Shown in pieces: positions 1-9,026 of a stretch of 49,567 bases of DNA. Source of the stretch: Sphingomonadales bacterium (lineage in GTDB: Bacteria > Pseudomonadota > Alphaproteobacteria > Sphingomonadales > Sphingomonadaceae); NCBI GenBank assembly GCA_027483465.1, contig JAIXUQ010000092.1, positions 1-49,567 on the forward strand. The letters run 5' to 3'. Position 1 is the stretch's first letter. Each line of letters starts with the position of its first letter. Under the pieces are notes generated by a model that was not told the DNA's origin, made no database searches, and worked only from the letters and a program-made list of their open reading frames with translations. A program made the translations under genes and the position numbers.

Positions 1-248
1 AAGGCGTCACCCTCTCCATCACCCCCGACGGCATCGACGCCATCGCCCGCACCGCCGCCCACGTGAACGAAAGCGTGGAAAACATCGGCGCCCGCCGCCT
101 CCACACCGTGATGGAAAAACTGCTGGAACACATCAGCTTCGACGCCAGCGACCGCAGCGGCGAAACCGTAACCGTGGACGCGGCCATGGTCACCCGCGAA
201 CTGGGCGACATCGCGGGGAACCGGGATTTGTCGAAGTATATTTTGTGA
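1..248 (+). CDS. hslU: ATP-dependent protease ATPase subunit HslU (C-terminal fragment)
   Basis: This is the 3' end of a gene that enters from outside the window; the frame is open from base 3 to the TGA at 246-248. The last ~80 residues match the C-terminal domain of HslU (ClpY), the AAA+ unfoldase that feeds substrates to the HslV peptidase in the cytoplasm. Visible hallmarks are the stretch [20 protein letters not shown] and the extreme C-terminus RDLSKYIL. In this family the C-terminal tail docks between HslV subunits and activates them, and it is intact here. Walker motifs lie outside the window. A GC-rich hairpin (268-311) followed by TTTTT may terminate it. Confidence 0.93.
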   Translation, partial: GVTLSITPDGIDAIARTAAHVNESVENIGARRLHTVMEKLLEHISFDASDRSGETVTVDAAMVTRELGDIAGNRDLSKYIL

Positions 249-267
249 TTCGAAAGGGTTAGAAGAA

Positions 268-311
268 GGGAGCCTCCGGCGGGCAGGGGCGAGGCCCCTG
301 CACCCTATTCG
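268..311. repeat. Left copy of a 44-bp inverted repeat flanking the KAP NTPase gene
   Basis: This 44-nt segment is the reverse complement of 2010-2053 with two mismatches. Each copy also folds on itself: CAGGGGC and GCCCCTG arms enclose a 3-nt loop. It sits 19 bp after the hslU stop and is followed by a T-run at 312-316, so it could also act as the hslU terminator. Similar GC-rich extragenic palindromes are, from memory, common in sphingomonads. The link to mobility is inference. Confidence 0.85.
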
Positions 312-328
312 TTTTTGTGCTGTCCTGC

Positions 329-362
329 ATGCCGAAGACTTCGCTATAGCGTGGTTCGGCAT
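329..362. repeat. Nested hairpin downstream of the KAP NTPase gene
   Basis: Arms ATGCCGAA (329-336) and TTCGGCAT (355-362) are perfectly complementary and enclose a second palindrome, CGCTATAGCG (342-351). It lies between the KAP gene stop (423) and the left inverted repeat. No T-run follows on the minus strand, so it is not a standard intrinsic terminator for that gene. It could be an RNA 3' structure or a protein-binding or recombination site. Confidence 0.5.
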
Positions 363-422
363 TCGTCGCAGCTATTGCTCAAGCGCTTTCTAGTTTTGCC
401 GCACATCGATTGACTAAAGAGC

Positions 423-1874
423 TTAATCGGAATCGAATCTAGCAACTGTAGAGATAAGTTCACGATAATTTCCAGGATCTGCAAGTGGCTGATTGCTACT
501 TTTCGCGTCTTGTCTTAAGTGATAAACCCATTGAGCAATCGGATCATAGCCATCTTTCATCTGCTGAAGTAGTCTTCTATCATCAATACCTGCATAGTTC
601 AGTACATTTCTGGCATAATCTTCAACAGAAAACCAATCAAAATCGTTTTTAATCTCATTAAGAATTACGATCTTCTGTGGGATAATTGAATTAGGGATAT
701 CATCTTTCGATCCTAAAATAAAACCACAAATTAGGGGCATTAAGAGTCCAATATCAAGCCTAGAATTTTCAGTTAATGCCAATGATATATGAAAAATTTC
801 GAACACACGGTAAGCATCTCTGGGCGCAATACCGAACGCTTTGAGATATATTGAAATCGCTTCATTTACTGGTAATTGCACAACGCGATTTGCCGGGAGA
901 TCTTTTGTGACAAGCAGAGGCCAGTGAAGCCTTTTAACATCGATGGAAAGATCTGCGATCGCCTTGTCTACCATTTCTGACAATGTGGCTGTCTTCAGCG
1001 TGTAACGGCGGTGAATGAAGCGTCGCAGGTAATCTTTGGCCGCAAAATTAGCGCCATATGCTTTGGCAATGGAATGGGCAAGCTGATCACCGTGCATACC
1101 GAGGACAAATACTACGCCCTTCGCATCGAATAGATGTTTAACTTCTTCTAGTAGCTTAATTGCATATGTTGGCCGACACCTATCCAATTCGTCAATTATA
1201 ATTATAATTGGTGAATATTTATTTTTACAATCGAGCGACCTAACTAAATTTCCAAGAGATTTCTTCATGTCTTCGATTGCAGATCTACCTTTCCGAAACG
1301 CTTCGATTCTTGAAGACATCAAAGCCTGATCAGATGCTAGACCTAAAAAAACCTTGTCTGGAATGTCCTCTCCTGCCTTTTTTGCAGCTTCATCTATAAA
1401 GTCTTTGCTCACTCGATCATTTGACAAAGCGTCCAGTAACTCATCGGCGGCTACTTGAGTAATCGCCAAACCAATCAGTCTACGAAGCGCTCCTCCAGCC
1501 GCGATCTTAAGCACATCTCCAGCTTTGGCACGAAGGTCATTCATGCTTTTATCTAGCTCGGGCAGCTGTTTGATGAATGGCATGAGAGCGTCTTCAAGTG
1601 TGGCTGAAATTGCTGTGAGTGGTTGATCTTCTAGGTCATCTCGCCAAGCATCAACATACGCTACTGGATGATTTAACGCGAGTTGTTCAGCAAGTTTCTG
1701 TAAAAAGAACGTTTTACCTTGTCCATATCCAGCGTCTACCGCAAGCACATGGGCATGATCTTCTTGCGATAGTCGAGGCCTCGATACAATGCTTTCTATG
1801 TATCCGATAAGCGCAGCCGCCTCTGATTTGCGATTTAGCAGATCGTCGGCCCAAATTTCATCAATGGTCGTCAT
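423..1874 (-). CDS. KAP-family P-loop NTPase
   Basis: A 483-residue protein with the KAP NTPase signature. Walker A is GYGQGKT (residues 49-55). A run of isoleucines leads into Walker B IIDELDRC (about 226-233), the diagnostic KAP motif. A weakly hydrophobic stretch near residues 127-147 lies where many KAP proteins carry inserted membrane helices, but I cannot call a clear transmembrane segment. KAP NTPases include F-plasmid PifA (phage T7 exclusion) and many uncharacterised, probably defence-related proteins. The gene is visibly more AT-rich than its neighbours, stands alone, and is enclosed by an inverted repeat (268-311 and 2010-2053), so it is probably acquired. A defence role is inference; the family call is firm. 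Confidence 0.85.
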   Translation of the reverse strand: MTTIDEIWADDLLNRKSEAAALIGYIESIVSRPRLSQEDHAHVLAVDAGYGQGKTFFLQKLAEQLALNHPVAYVDAWRDDLEDQPLTAISATLEDALMPFIKQLPELDKSMNDLRAKAGDVLKIAAGGALRRLIGLAITQVAADELLDALSNDRVSKDFIDEAAKKAGEDIPDKVFLGLASDQALMSSRIEAFRKGRSAIEDMKKSLGNLVRSLDCKNKYSPIIIIIDELDRCRPTYAIKLLEEVKHLFDAKGVVFVLGMHGDQLAHSIAKAYGANFAAKDYLRRFIHRRYTLKTATLSEMVDKAIADLSIDVKRLHWPLLVTKDLPANRVVQLPVNEAISIYLKAFGIAPRDAYRVFEIFHISLALTENSRLDIGLLMPLICGFILGSKDDIPNSIIPQKIVILNEIKNDFDWFSVEDYARNVLNYAGIDDRRLLQQMKDGYDPIAQWVYHLRQDAKSSNQPLADPGNYRELISTVARFDSD

Positions 1875-2009
1875 AAGATTTAGCCCTTGATAAATTTGTC
1901 GATCCTGACTCTCAAAAGCATTTGTACCGAAGTCTACGATTCCTAGAAATCAGCCTATTCCTAAAATGATCTACATGCAAACATGTTGTCGATCAGCACC
2001 GCCCAGTAA

Positions 2010-2053
2010 CGAATCGGGTGCAGGGGCCTCGCCCCTGCCCGCCGGAGGCCCCC
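2010..2053. repeat. Right copy of the 44-bp inverted repeat
   Basis: It is the inverted partner of 268-311, with 42 of 44 positions matching, and carries the same internal GGGGC/GCCCC hairpin. It lies between the KAP gene and the aminopeptidase start at 2150. Together the two copies bracket about 1.7 kb that differs in base composition from both flanks. Confidence 0.85.
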
Positions 2054-2149
2054 TTACTGCCACCCCCTTACTTCCACCCCCTTTCTTCCGCCCCTTTGCC
2101 CCCGCCGGCCGGCGCGCTAAAAGCCAAACCACAAAAGCGGAGAAACCCC

Positions 2150-4768
2150 ATGCTCACCATCCGTCTGCTGGCGCTGGCCGCCACTGCGCTTGCAAGCCCG
2201 GCGTTGGCGCAGGAGATTCCGTTGGGGCGGTTGCCGGAGACGGTGCGGCCGACGGCGTATCGCCTTGATTTGAAGGTGGACCCGGAGCAGGCGGAATACA
2301 GCGGCCATGTCGAGATTGATGCCGAGGTGGTGGCGGCGACCAAGGCGATTTTTCTGCATGGGTTGGGGTTGAAGGTGGCGAAGGCCGAGGTGGTGGCCGG
2401 GGGCCGGGTGATGCCGGTGCGTTATGCCGAGGTGGATGCTTCGGGGGTGGCGCGGCTGGATTTGCCGGGTGCGGTGCCGGCCGGGCGGGTGACGCTGCGT
2501 TTTGATTACAGCACCGGCTTTCGCGATGGCGCGGAGGGGTTGTTCCGCGCCAAGGTGGGCGGCCAATATTATGCCTGGACGCAGATGGAGCCGCTGGATG
2601 CGCGGCGCATGTTTCCGGGGTTTGACGAGCCCGGTTTCAAATTGCCCTTCACCATCAGCCTGACCGTGCCGGAGCGGTTGAAGGCCTTTGCCAACACGCC
2701 CGAGGTGCGGGCCGAGACCAAGGCGGGGTGGACGACGCATCATTTTGCCCCGTCAAAGCCGTTGCCCACTTATCTGGTGGCGGTGGGTGTGGGTGATTTC
2801 GATGTGCGTGAGGCGGTGATTCCGGCCAATGCGGTGCGCAAGGCGCCGCTGGCGTTCCGGGTGATTGCCACCAAGGGACAGGCGCCGCGCATGGACACGA
2901 CGCTGAGCGAGGCGCCGAAGATTGTCGGGATATTGGAGGATTATTTCGGCATCCCCTATCCCTATGAAAAGCTGGACTTCATCGCGTCGCCGGTGATGGG
3001 CGGGGCGATGGAGAATGCCGGCCTGATCGTGTATCAGGACACGCTGATCCTGCTCGACAAGGCGGCCCCGCCCAGCCAGTTGCGCGCCTTTGGCACGGTG
3101 GTGGCGCATGAGGTGGCGCACCAGTGGTTTGGCGATCTCGTCACCCCGGCGTGGTGGACCGATATCTGGCTGAACGAGAGTTTTGCCGAGTGGATGGGCA
3201 ACAAGGCGGCCAACCGCTGGCGCCCCGATCTGGGCATTGCGGCGGGCGAAGTGGCCGATGCGTTTTTCGCGATGGACACGGATTCGCTGGGCCGCGGCCG
3301 GCCGATCCGCCAGCCGATTGCGCGCAATGATCAGGTGATCAGCGCCTTTGATTCGATCACCTATCTGAAGGGCGCGCAAACCGTTTCGATGTTTGAGAAA
3401 TTCGTTGGCGCCGAGGCGTTCCGCAAGGGCGTGCAGCTGCATCTGAAACGCTATGCCTTCCGCAATGCCACGGCTGAGGATTTCTTTGCCAGCGTGGGCG
3501 AGGCCAGCGGCAATGCCGCGCTGGTGCCGGCGCTGCGCAGCTTCACCGATCAGACCGGCGTGCCGCTGGTGACGGTGCGGGCCGAGGGCAGCGGGCTGCT
3601 GCTGTCGCAATCGCGTTATCTGCCGCTGGGCGTGGCGGCCGATCGCATGGCGCGGCGCTGGCAGGTGCCGGTGTGCCTGGCGCGCGGCAGCGCCACCGCC
3701 TGCCACCTGCTGAGCGAGGGGCAGCAGCAGGTTGCGGCCCCGGCCGGCGCGGGCCCGATCGTGCCCAATGCCGATGGCGCCGGCTATTACCGGTTCACCC
3801 TGGACAGCGCCGGCTGGGATGCGCTGATCGCCGGGCTGGCCAGCCTGCCGGAGCGGGAGGCGATGGTGGCGGCCGATTCGATCTGGGCCGATTTCGCCGC
3901 CGGCCGGCTGGATTTCGCCCGCGTGCTCAAGGCCGCGGAGGCGCTGGCCGGGCACAGCGGCCGGCTGCCCTCGCTGCAACTGGCGGTGAAATTGGCTGAT
4001 CTGGCCAACAGCCTGCTCGCCCCGGCCGATCAGGCCGCCTATCGCGCGGTGATGGCCCGGCTGTATACGCCGCGCCTGATGGCGCTGGGCTTTGATCCGG
4101 CGGTGGGGGCCCAGCCGGGCGAGGGTGCCGGCGTGACGGCGCTGCGCGAATCACTGGTGCCGATCGTGGCGCTGGAGGCGCGCGATGCCGGCGTGCGCGC
4201 CGCCCTGCGCGCGGCGGCCGAACGCTATCTGGCCGGGGACACGGCGGCGCTGGCCGCCAATTTCCGGCGCACCGCGCTGTCGGTGTTTGTGCAGGATGGC
4301 GGCATTGCCGCGGCTGATCGGTTGTATGCCGCGCTGAAGGCCAGCCAGGATCCGCTGCTGCGCAGCCAGGCCGCCACCGCGCTGGGCCGGGTGGAGGGCG
4401 ATGCCGTGGTGGCGCATGTGCAGGGGCTGGCGTTGCAGGATGGCCTGCTCAGCCTGGAGCGGACCAACGTGCTGGGCAATCTGGCCGCCAACCGCGCCAG
4501 CCGCGATGCCACCACCGCCTTTGTTTCGGCCAATTTCACCCGCGTGGTGGAAAGCTTCCCCGGCTTTGCCCGCGCCGGCATCATCGATTTCTTTGGCGGC
4601 TATTGCAGCCCCGATGCGGTGGCCCGGGTGGAGGCGCTGATCCGGCCCAATCTGGCCACGCTGGGCGGCGGCGAACTGGAACTGGCGCAAACCAAGGAGC
4701 GCATCGGCCAATGCGCGGCGCTGAAGGCCGCCAAGGGCAGCGAAATCAGCGCCGCGCTGGGCCGATAG
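2150..4768 (+). CDS. Secreted M1-family metallo-aminopeptidase
   Basis: An 872-residue zinc aminopeptidase of the gluzincin M1 family. The chosen ATG follows the purine-rich AAGCGGAG and gives a clean signal peptide (MLTIRLLALAATALASPALA), so the mature enzyme should be periplasmic or surface-exposed. The exopeptidase motif GAMEN is at residues 285-289. The zinc site is H320-EVA-H324 with the third ligand Glu343 (NES), the expected spacing. The C-terminal half resembles the helical ERAP1_C-like region. It probably trims N-terminal residues from imported peptides. The stop codon abuts the topA stop directly, with no spacer. The longer ORF upstream has no credible start because it runs through the inverted repeat. 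Confidence 0.95.
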   Translation: MLTIRLLALAATALASPALAQEIPLGRLPETVRPTAYRLDLKVDPEQAEYSGHVEIDAEVVAATKAIFLHGLGLKVAKAEVVAGGRVMPVRYAEVDASGVARLDLPGAVPAGRVTLRFDYSTGFRDGAEGLFRAKVGGQYYAWTQMEPLDARRMFPGFDEPGFKLPFTISLTVPERLKAFANTPEVRAETKAGWTTHHFAPSKPLPTYLVAVGVGDFDVREAVIPANAVRKAPLAFRVIATKGQAPRMDTTLSEAPKIVGILEDYFGIPYPYEKLDFIASPVMGGAMENAGLIVYQDTLILLDKAAPPSQLRAFGTVVAHEVAHQWFGDLVTPAWWTDIWLNESFAEWMGNKAANRWRPDLGIAAGEVADAFFAMDTDSLGRGRPIRQPIARNDQVISAFDSITYLKGAQTVSMFEKFVGAEAFRKGVQLHLKRYAFRNATAEDFFASVGEASGNAALVPALRSFTDQTGVPLVTVRAEGSGLLLSQSRYLPLGVAADRMARRWQVPVCLARGSATACHLLSEGQQQVAAPAGAGPIVPNADGAGYYRFTLDSAGWDALIAGLASLPEREAMVAADSIWADFAAGRLDFARVLKAAEALAGHSGRLPSLQLAVKLADLANSLLAPADQAAYRAVMARLYTPRLMALGFDPAVGAQPGEGAGVTALRESLVPIVALEARDAGVRAALRAAAERYLAGDTAALAANFRRTALSVFVQDGGIAAADRLYAALKASQDPLLRSQAATALGRVEGDAVVAHVQGLALQDGLLSLERTNVLGNLAANRASRDATTAFVSANFTRVVESFPGFARAGIIDFFGGYCSPDAVARVEALIRPNLATLGGGELELAQTKERIGQCAALKAAKGSEISAALGR

Positions 4769-7354
4769 TCAGGCCTTCGTCTTCGCTGCCGCCTTCTTGG
4801 GCGCCGCCTTCTTGGGCGCCGCCTTCTTGGCCGGGGCCTTTTTCGCCGCCGGCTTCTTGCCCTTCTTGGCCGGCGCGTCGGCGGCGCGGGCGGCGAGCAG
4901 GGCCACGGCCTCATCCAGGGTGAGCGCGGTGGGTTCGCTGCCCTTGGGCAGGGTGGCGTTGGTGGTGCCGTCGCTCACATAGGGGCCATAGCGGCCGGCC
5001 AGCAGCTTCACCGGCGCACCGCTTTCGGGGTGGGCGCCCAGTTCGGCCAGCGCGGTGGCGGCGCCGCGCACCGGGCGGCCGCCATTGGCCTTGGCGGCGG
5101 CGGCTTCGGCCAGCTTCACCACGGCGGCGTTCATGCCGGTGTCAAACACCTCGGCGGTGCTGGCCAGCCGGGCATATTTGCCTTCGTGCGCCAGATAGGG
5201 GCCATAACGGCCGATGCTGGCGGTGATCGGCTGGCCGGTTTCCGGGTGGGCGCCGATGGTGCGCGGCAGGTTCAGCAGCTTCACCGCCCAGGCCAGATCA
5301 TCGGGCCCTGAAATCTCCACATCCTTGGGGATGGAGGCGCGGGCCGGCTTCTCGCCCTCCCCGCGCTGCACGAACCGGCCAAAGCGGCCCGAACGCAGGG
5401 TGATCGGCTCCCCGGTTTCGGGATCATTGCCCAGTTCCACCGGGCCGTCATTGGCCTGCGCCCCGCCCTCGCTGGCAAAGGGCCGCGTGTATTTGCAGTC
5501 CGGATAGTTGGAGCAGGCGACAAAAGCCCCGAACCGCCCGGTCTTCAGGCTCAGCCGCCCGGCCGCACAACGCGGGCACAGGCGCGGATCGGTCCCGTCG
5601 CCCTTTTCGGGAAACAGGAAGGGCGCCAGATATTCGTCAAGCGCCGCCGTGATGTCGGACGGGCGCTGCTCCATCACCTCGGCGGTCTTGGGCTTGAAAT
5701 CCGCCCAGAAGGCCCGCAGCAATTCCAGGTAACTGGCATCGCCGGCCGACACATCATCGAGCTGGGTTTCCAGCCCGGCGGTGAAATCATATTCCACATA
5801 GCGCGCGAAAAACCGCTCCAGGAAGGCGGTTACCAGCCGGCCCTTTTCCTCGGCGAAAAACCGGTTCTTCTCCACCCGCACATAGGCGCGGTCACGCAGG
5901 GTCTGGAGGATGGAGGCATAGGTGGAGGGCCGGCCGATGCCCAGTTCCTCCAGCCGCTTGACCAGCGTCGCCTCGGAAAACCGGGCCGGCGGCTCGGTGA
6001 AGCTCTGGATCGCCTGCACCGCCTTCGATGCGCAGCGGTCTCCCCCGGCCAGGCGCGGCAGGCGGGCGCCGTCCTCGTCGTCGTCCGCCGGTTCGTCGCG
6101 GCCTTCGGTATACAGCGCCAGAAACCCCGGCGTGATCACCACCTGCCCGCTGGCCTTCAGGCCGTGGCGGCCATCATCGTCAAACAGGTCTACAATGGTG
6201 CGTTCCAGCCGGGCGCTGGCCATCTGGCTGGCCACGGTGCGGTTCCAGATCAGCGCATAGAGCCGCTCCGCATCCGAGCCGCCGCGGGCCGGCCGGCGCG
6301 AAAAATCGGTGGGGCGGATGGCCTCGTGCGCCTCCTGGGCATTCTTGGCCTTGGTGGCATAGAAGCGTGGGCGTTCCGGCAGCACCTCGGGCTTGCTGCC
6401 ATAATCGCGGGCGATCAGATCGCGCACCGCGTTCAGCGCCTCGGCGGCGATCTGCACGCCATCGGTGCGCATGTAGGTGATGTGGCCTTCCTCATACAGG
6501 CCCTGAGCCACGCGCATCGTGTGGCTGGCGGTGAAGCCCAGCCGCCGCGCCGCTTCCTGTTGCAGGGTGGAGGTGGTGAACGGCGGCGCCGGGTTGCGGC
6601 TCACCGGCCTGGTCTCCACGCTGCGCACGGTAAAGCCATTCTTCTCAATGGCTTCCCGCGCAGCATGGGCTGCAACATGATCAAGATCAAACTGGCCCAG
6701 CTTCTTGCCGTCAAGGCTGGCCAGGCGGGCGGTGAAGGTGGCGCCGTTCGGCGCGATCATCTCGGCCTCCACCCGCCAATATTCGCGCGCCACGTGCGCC
6801 TCGATCTCGCGCTCGCGCTCCACCACCAGGCGCAGCGCCACCGATTGCACGCGCCCGGCCGATTTGGCGCCGGGCAGCTTGCGCCACAGCACCGGCGAAA
6901 GCGTGAAGCCCACCAGATAATCCAGCGCGCGCCGCGCCAGATAGGCGTCGATCAGCGGCTGGTCCAGCTCGCGCGGGGCGGCCATCGCCTTGGTGACAGC
7001 GGCCTTGGTGATCTCGTTGAACGTCACCCGCCGGGCGCCGCCGGGTGGCAGCGCCTTCTTGGCCTTCAGCACCTCCAGCAGATGCCAGCTGATCGCCTCC
7101 CCCTCGCGGTCAGGGTCAGTGGCCAGGATCACCTGGTCCGCGCGCTTGGCGGCATCGCGGATGGCGCTCAACTGCCGGGTGCGGTCAGCCGAAACCTCCC
7201 AGTCCATGGCAAAGTCCGCATCCGGGTCCACACTGCCATCGCGCGCCGGCAGATCGCGCACATGCCCGAAACTGGCCAGCACCTCATAGCCGCTGCCCAG
7301 ATATTTGTTGATGGTCTTCGCCTTGGCCGGCGATTCAACGATAACGAGTTGCAT
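4769..7354 (-). CDS. topA: DNA topoisomerase I
   Basis: An 861-residue type IA topoisomerase that relaxes negative supercoils through a transient 5'-phosphotyrosine. The N-terminus MQLVIVESPAKAKTINKYLG is the Toprim start. The active-site Tyr is in ITYMRTDG. One C4 zinc motif (CPRC...CSNYPDC) is followed by several topoisomerase C-terminal repeats (GRFGxFV, GRYGPYL, GRYGPYV). The tail of about 30 residues is Lys/Ala/Pro-rich and is encoded by near-perfect 15-bp tandem repeats at 4788-4832; such tails are typical in alphaproteobacteria and bind DNA. topA normally follows dprA directly in this group; here about 3 kb of accessory genes separate them. Confidence 0.98.
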   Translation of the reverse strand: MQLVIVESPAKAKTINKYLGSGYEVLASFGHVRDLPARDGSVDPDADFAMDWEVSADRTRQLSAIRDAAKRADQVILATDPDREGEAISWHLLEVLKAKKALPPGGARRVTFNEITKAAVTKAMAAPRELDQPLIDAYLARRALDYLVGFTLSPVLWRKLPGAKSAGRVQSVALRLVVEREREIEAHVAREYWRVEAEMIAPNGATFTARLASLDGKKLGQFDLDHVAAHAAREAIEKNGFTVRSVETRPVSRNPAPPFTTSTLQQEAARRLGFTASHTMRVAQGLYEEGHITYMRTDGVQIAAEALNAVRDLIARDYGSKPEVLPERPRFYATKAKNAQEAHEAIRPTDFSRRPARGGSDAERLYALIWNRTVASQMASARLERTIVDLFDDDGRHGLKASGQVVITPGFLALYTEGRDEPADDDEDGARLPRLAGGDRCASKAVQAIQSFTEPPARFSEATLVKRLEELGIGRPSTYASILQTLRDRAYVRVEKNRFFAEEKGRLVTAFLERFFARYVEYDFTAGLETQLDDVSAGDASYLELLRAFWADFKPKTAEVMEQRPSDITAALDEYLAPFLFPEKGDGTDPRLCPRCAAGRLSLKTGRFGAFVACSNYPDCKYTRPFASEGGAQANDGPVELGNDPETGEPITLRSGRFGRFVQRGEGEKPARASIPKDVEISGPDDLAWAVKLLNLPRTIGAHPETGQPITASIGRYGPYLAHEGKYARLASTAEVFDTGMNAAVVKLAEAAAAKANGGRPVRGAATALAELGAHPESGAPVKLLAGRYGPYVSDGTTNATLPKGSEPTALTLDEAVALLAARAADAPAKKGKKPAAKKAPAKKAAPKKAAPKKAAAKTKA
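4788..4832. repeat. Three tandem 15-bp units encoding the TopA basic tail
   Basis: The unit GCCGCCTTCTTGGGC occurs at 4788-4802 and 4803-4817 and, with one change, at 4818-4832; degenerate units continue to about 4862. Read on the minus strand they encode Ala-Pro-Lys-Lys-Ala-type repeats. Repeat slippage here would change tail length in multiples of five residues without breaking the frame. Confidence 0.85.
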
Positions 7355-7661
7355 ATATCCTCACGTGTACGCGCGAGGGTGGGGTGGCGTTGCAGGAGGC
7401 GTCAAGGGGCGAGGAGACGCAGGTTCGTCGTGCACCGCATCCGTCACCCCTGTGAATACGTCCTGTGGCAGTGAGGTCTCTTAAGCTAGTAAGGCCCATA
7501 GGGCCCGAATCCAAGCGTCAGTTACCTCGCCCAGCTTCGACACCGCCTCAATTTAGGTGAGCGCACGTTAAAAGCGCGTTGCTCATCCAATCTGATCGTG
7601 CAATTTATCGACTAGCTGCCAACGTTGGCGGAGCAGATGCCCGCTAAGCGATAGGTTCAAG
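7355..7661. other. Intergenic region between topA and the ATPase gene, no feature recognised
   Basis: These 307 bp separate the divergent topA and ATPase genes and should hold both promoters. I see no convincing sigma-70 hexamer pair, no tRNA and no intact gene; the only small symmetric element is GGCCCATAGGGCC near 7493. The proximal part beside topA is GC-rich and the distal part becomes AT-richer like the ATPase gene, so the edge of the foreign segment probably lies inside this gap. Confidence 0.4.
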
Positions 7662-9026
7662 ATGCTAAAGACTTTGAAATTTAACAATTTTAAATCTTGG
7701 TCAGAGGCAAACTTGTCATGCGGCAAGATTACTGGCCTTTTCGGCACAAATTCTTCAGGAAAAACCAGTCTTCTTCAGTTCCTGCTCCTTTTGAAGCAGA
7801 CAAAAGACGCAACTGACCGCGCCCTCGCTCTTGATTTAAATGGCGACTATGTAAAGTTGGGGACAATTAGAGATACAATTCACAACCATGATGAGAACCA
7901 TGAGATATCGTGGCGAGTTAGTTTCCAACTGAAACATGAGTTGATATTGCGTAATCCTAGCGGAGGCGTCATAAGCCGCAGTCGGGAAATTGGACTTAGA
8001 GCCCGGGTTGGTGTTCAATCTATGGCGCCGCGTTCTCGTGATTTGGCATACCGACTTGGAGATGCGAAGTTCGAACTGAAATCGAAAAAAACGGATGAAC
8101 GAAGTTTTGATTTGAGTGCATCACACATAAGGTCGGAACAGGATATTGGATTCTCATTTGTGAGAACTCAAGGCCGGCCTTGGCAGTTGCCGCCGCCCAT
8201 CAAGTCATACGCTTTTCCAGATCAGGCTCGGACATACTATCAGAACGCAAGTTTTTTGTCTGATCTTGAAGCCACTTATGAGGCAGCTATTGACCGAATT
8301 TATTATCTTGGCCCGCTTAGGGAATATCCTCAGCGCGACTATCTTTGGGCTCGTTCACGGCCAACAGATGTGGGCCAGCGGGGCGAAAAGACAATTGATG
8401 CCATCCTCGCCGCGACAGAGTCCGGAGAGAAACGCAACCTGCGGGCAAAGGCTCACCTTATGCCATTCCAGCAGATCATTGCGTATTGGTTGAAGGAGAT
8501 GGGTCTAATCGAGAGCTTCAGTGTCGTAGAAATTGCCGAGGGCTCCAATCGTTGGCAAGCAAGAGTTAAGACGCGGAAGGGCGCAAGTGAAGTCCTGCTA
8601 ACCGATGTTGGTTTCGGCGTTTCCCAGGTGCTGCCGGTGGTGACGCTGCTTCAGTATGTTCCTGAAGGTTCAACGGTGATTCTTGAACAACCTGAAATAC
8701 ATCTTCATCCGCTAGCGCAAGCGGGCCTTGCTGACGTGATTATACAGGCCGCAGTTCATCGCAATGTTCAAGTGATATTAGAAAGTCATTCTGAACATCT
8801 TTTACTGAGACTTCAGAGGCGAATAGCAGAAGAAAAAATAGTTGCAGATGACGTGAAGCTATATTTTTGCGATGCGCCGTCGGGAGTGTCTAAGCTCACT
8901 GCGCTATCAGTCGATCTGTACGGAAACATTGCTAATTGGCCCGACCGGTTCATGGGAGATGCTTTTTCAGAAACCGCAGAGGCTGAGCTAGCAAGGCTTA
9001 AACGGATGCAGCACGCAAATGGCTGA
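7662..9026 (+). CDS. ABC/SMC-type AAA ATPase with DUF3696-like C-terminus
   Basis: A 454-residue ATPase. The N-terminus (MLKTLKFNNFKSW) and Walker A GTNSSGKTS (about residues 28-36) are those of RecF/SMC-like ATPases. Walker B is VILEQPEIHLHP, followed by the H-loop-like ESHSEHLLLRLQRRIAE, a pattern typical of DUF3696 proteins and related to the OLD, PtuA (Septu) and AriA (PARIS) defence ATPases. It overlaps the start of the next gene by 8 bp, implying translational coupling to a PIN-type nuclease. It is more AT-rich than neighbouring core genes. The probable role is a sensor or motor that controls the partner nuclease. The family call is good; the defence function is inference. Confidence 0.85.
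   Translation: MLKTLKFNNFKSWSEANLSCGKITGLFGTNSSGKTSLLQFLLLLKQTKDATDRALALDLNGDYVKLGTIRDTIHNHDENHEISWRVSFQLKHELILRNPSGGVISRSREIGLRARVGVQSMAPRSRDLAYRLGDAKFELKSKKTDERSFDLSASHIRSEQDIGFSFVRTQGRPWQLPPPIKSYAFPDQARTYYQNASFLSDLEATYEAAIDRIYYLGPLREYPQRDYLWARSRPTDVGQRGEKTIDAILAATESGEKRNLRAKAHLMPFQQIIAYWLKEMGLIESFSVVEIAEGSNRWQARVKTRKGASEVLLTDVGFGVSQVLPVVTLLQYVPEGSTVILEQPEIHLHPLAQAGLADVIIQAAVHRNVQVILESHSEHLLLRLQRRIAEEKIVADDVKLYFCDAPSGVSKLTALSVDLYGNIANWPDRFMGDAFSETAEAELARLKRMQHANG

Noticed and set aside
2753-3979. Long minus-strand open frame (408 codons) opposite the aminopeptidase
   Set aside because: It is antisense to a well-conserved M1 enzyme, is rich in Arg/Gly/His/Gln as expected of a high-GC shadow frame, and shows no family motif.
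6675-6690. FNR-like TTGATCTTGATC sequence within topA
   Set aside because: It is inside a conserved coding region, imperfect at one end, and not placed to control a start.
6164-7474. Plus-strand open frame of 436 codons across topA
   Set aside because: It is antisense to TopA, compositionally skewed, and has no recognisable domain.
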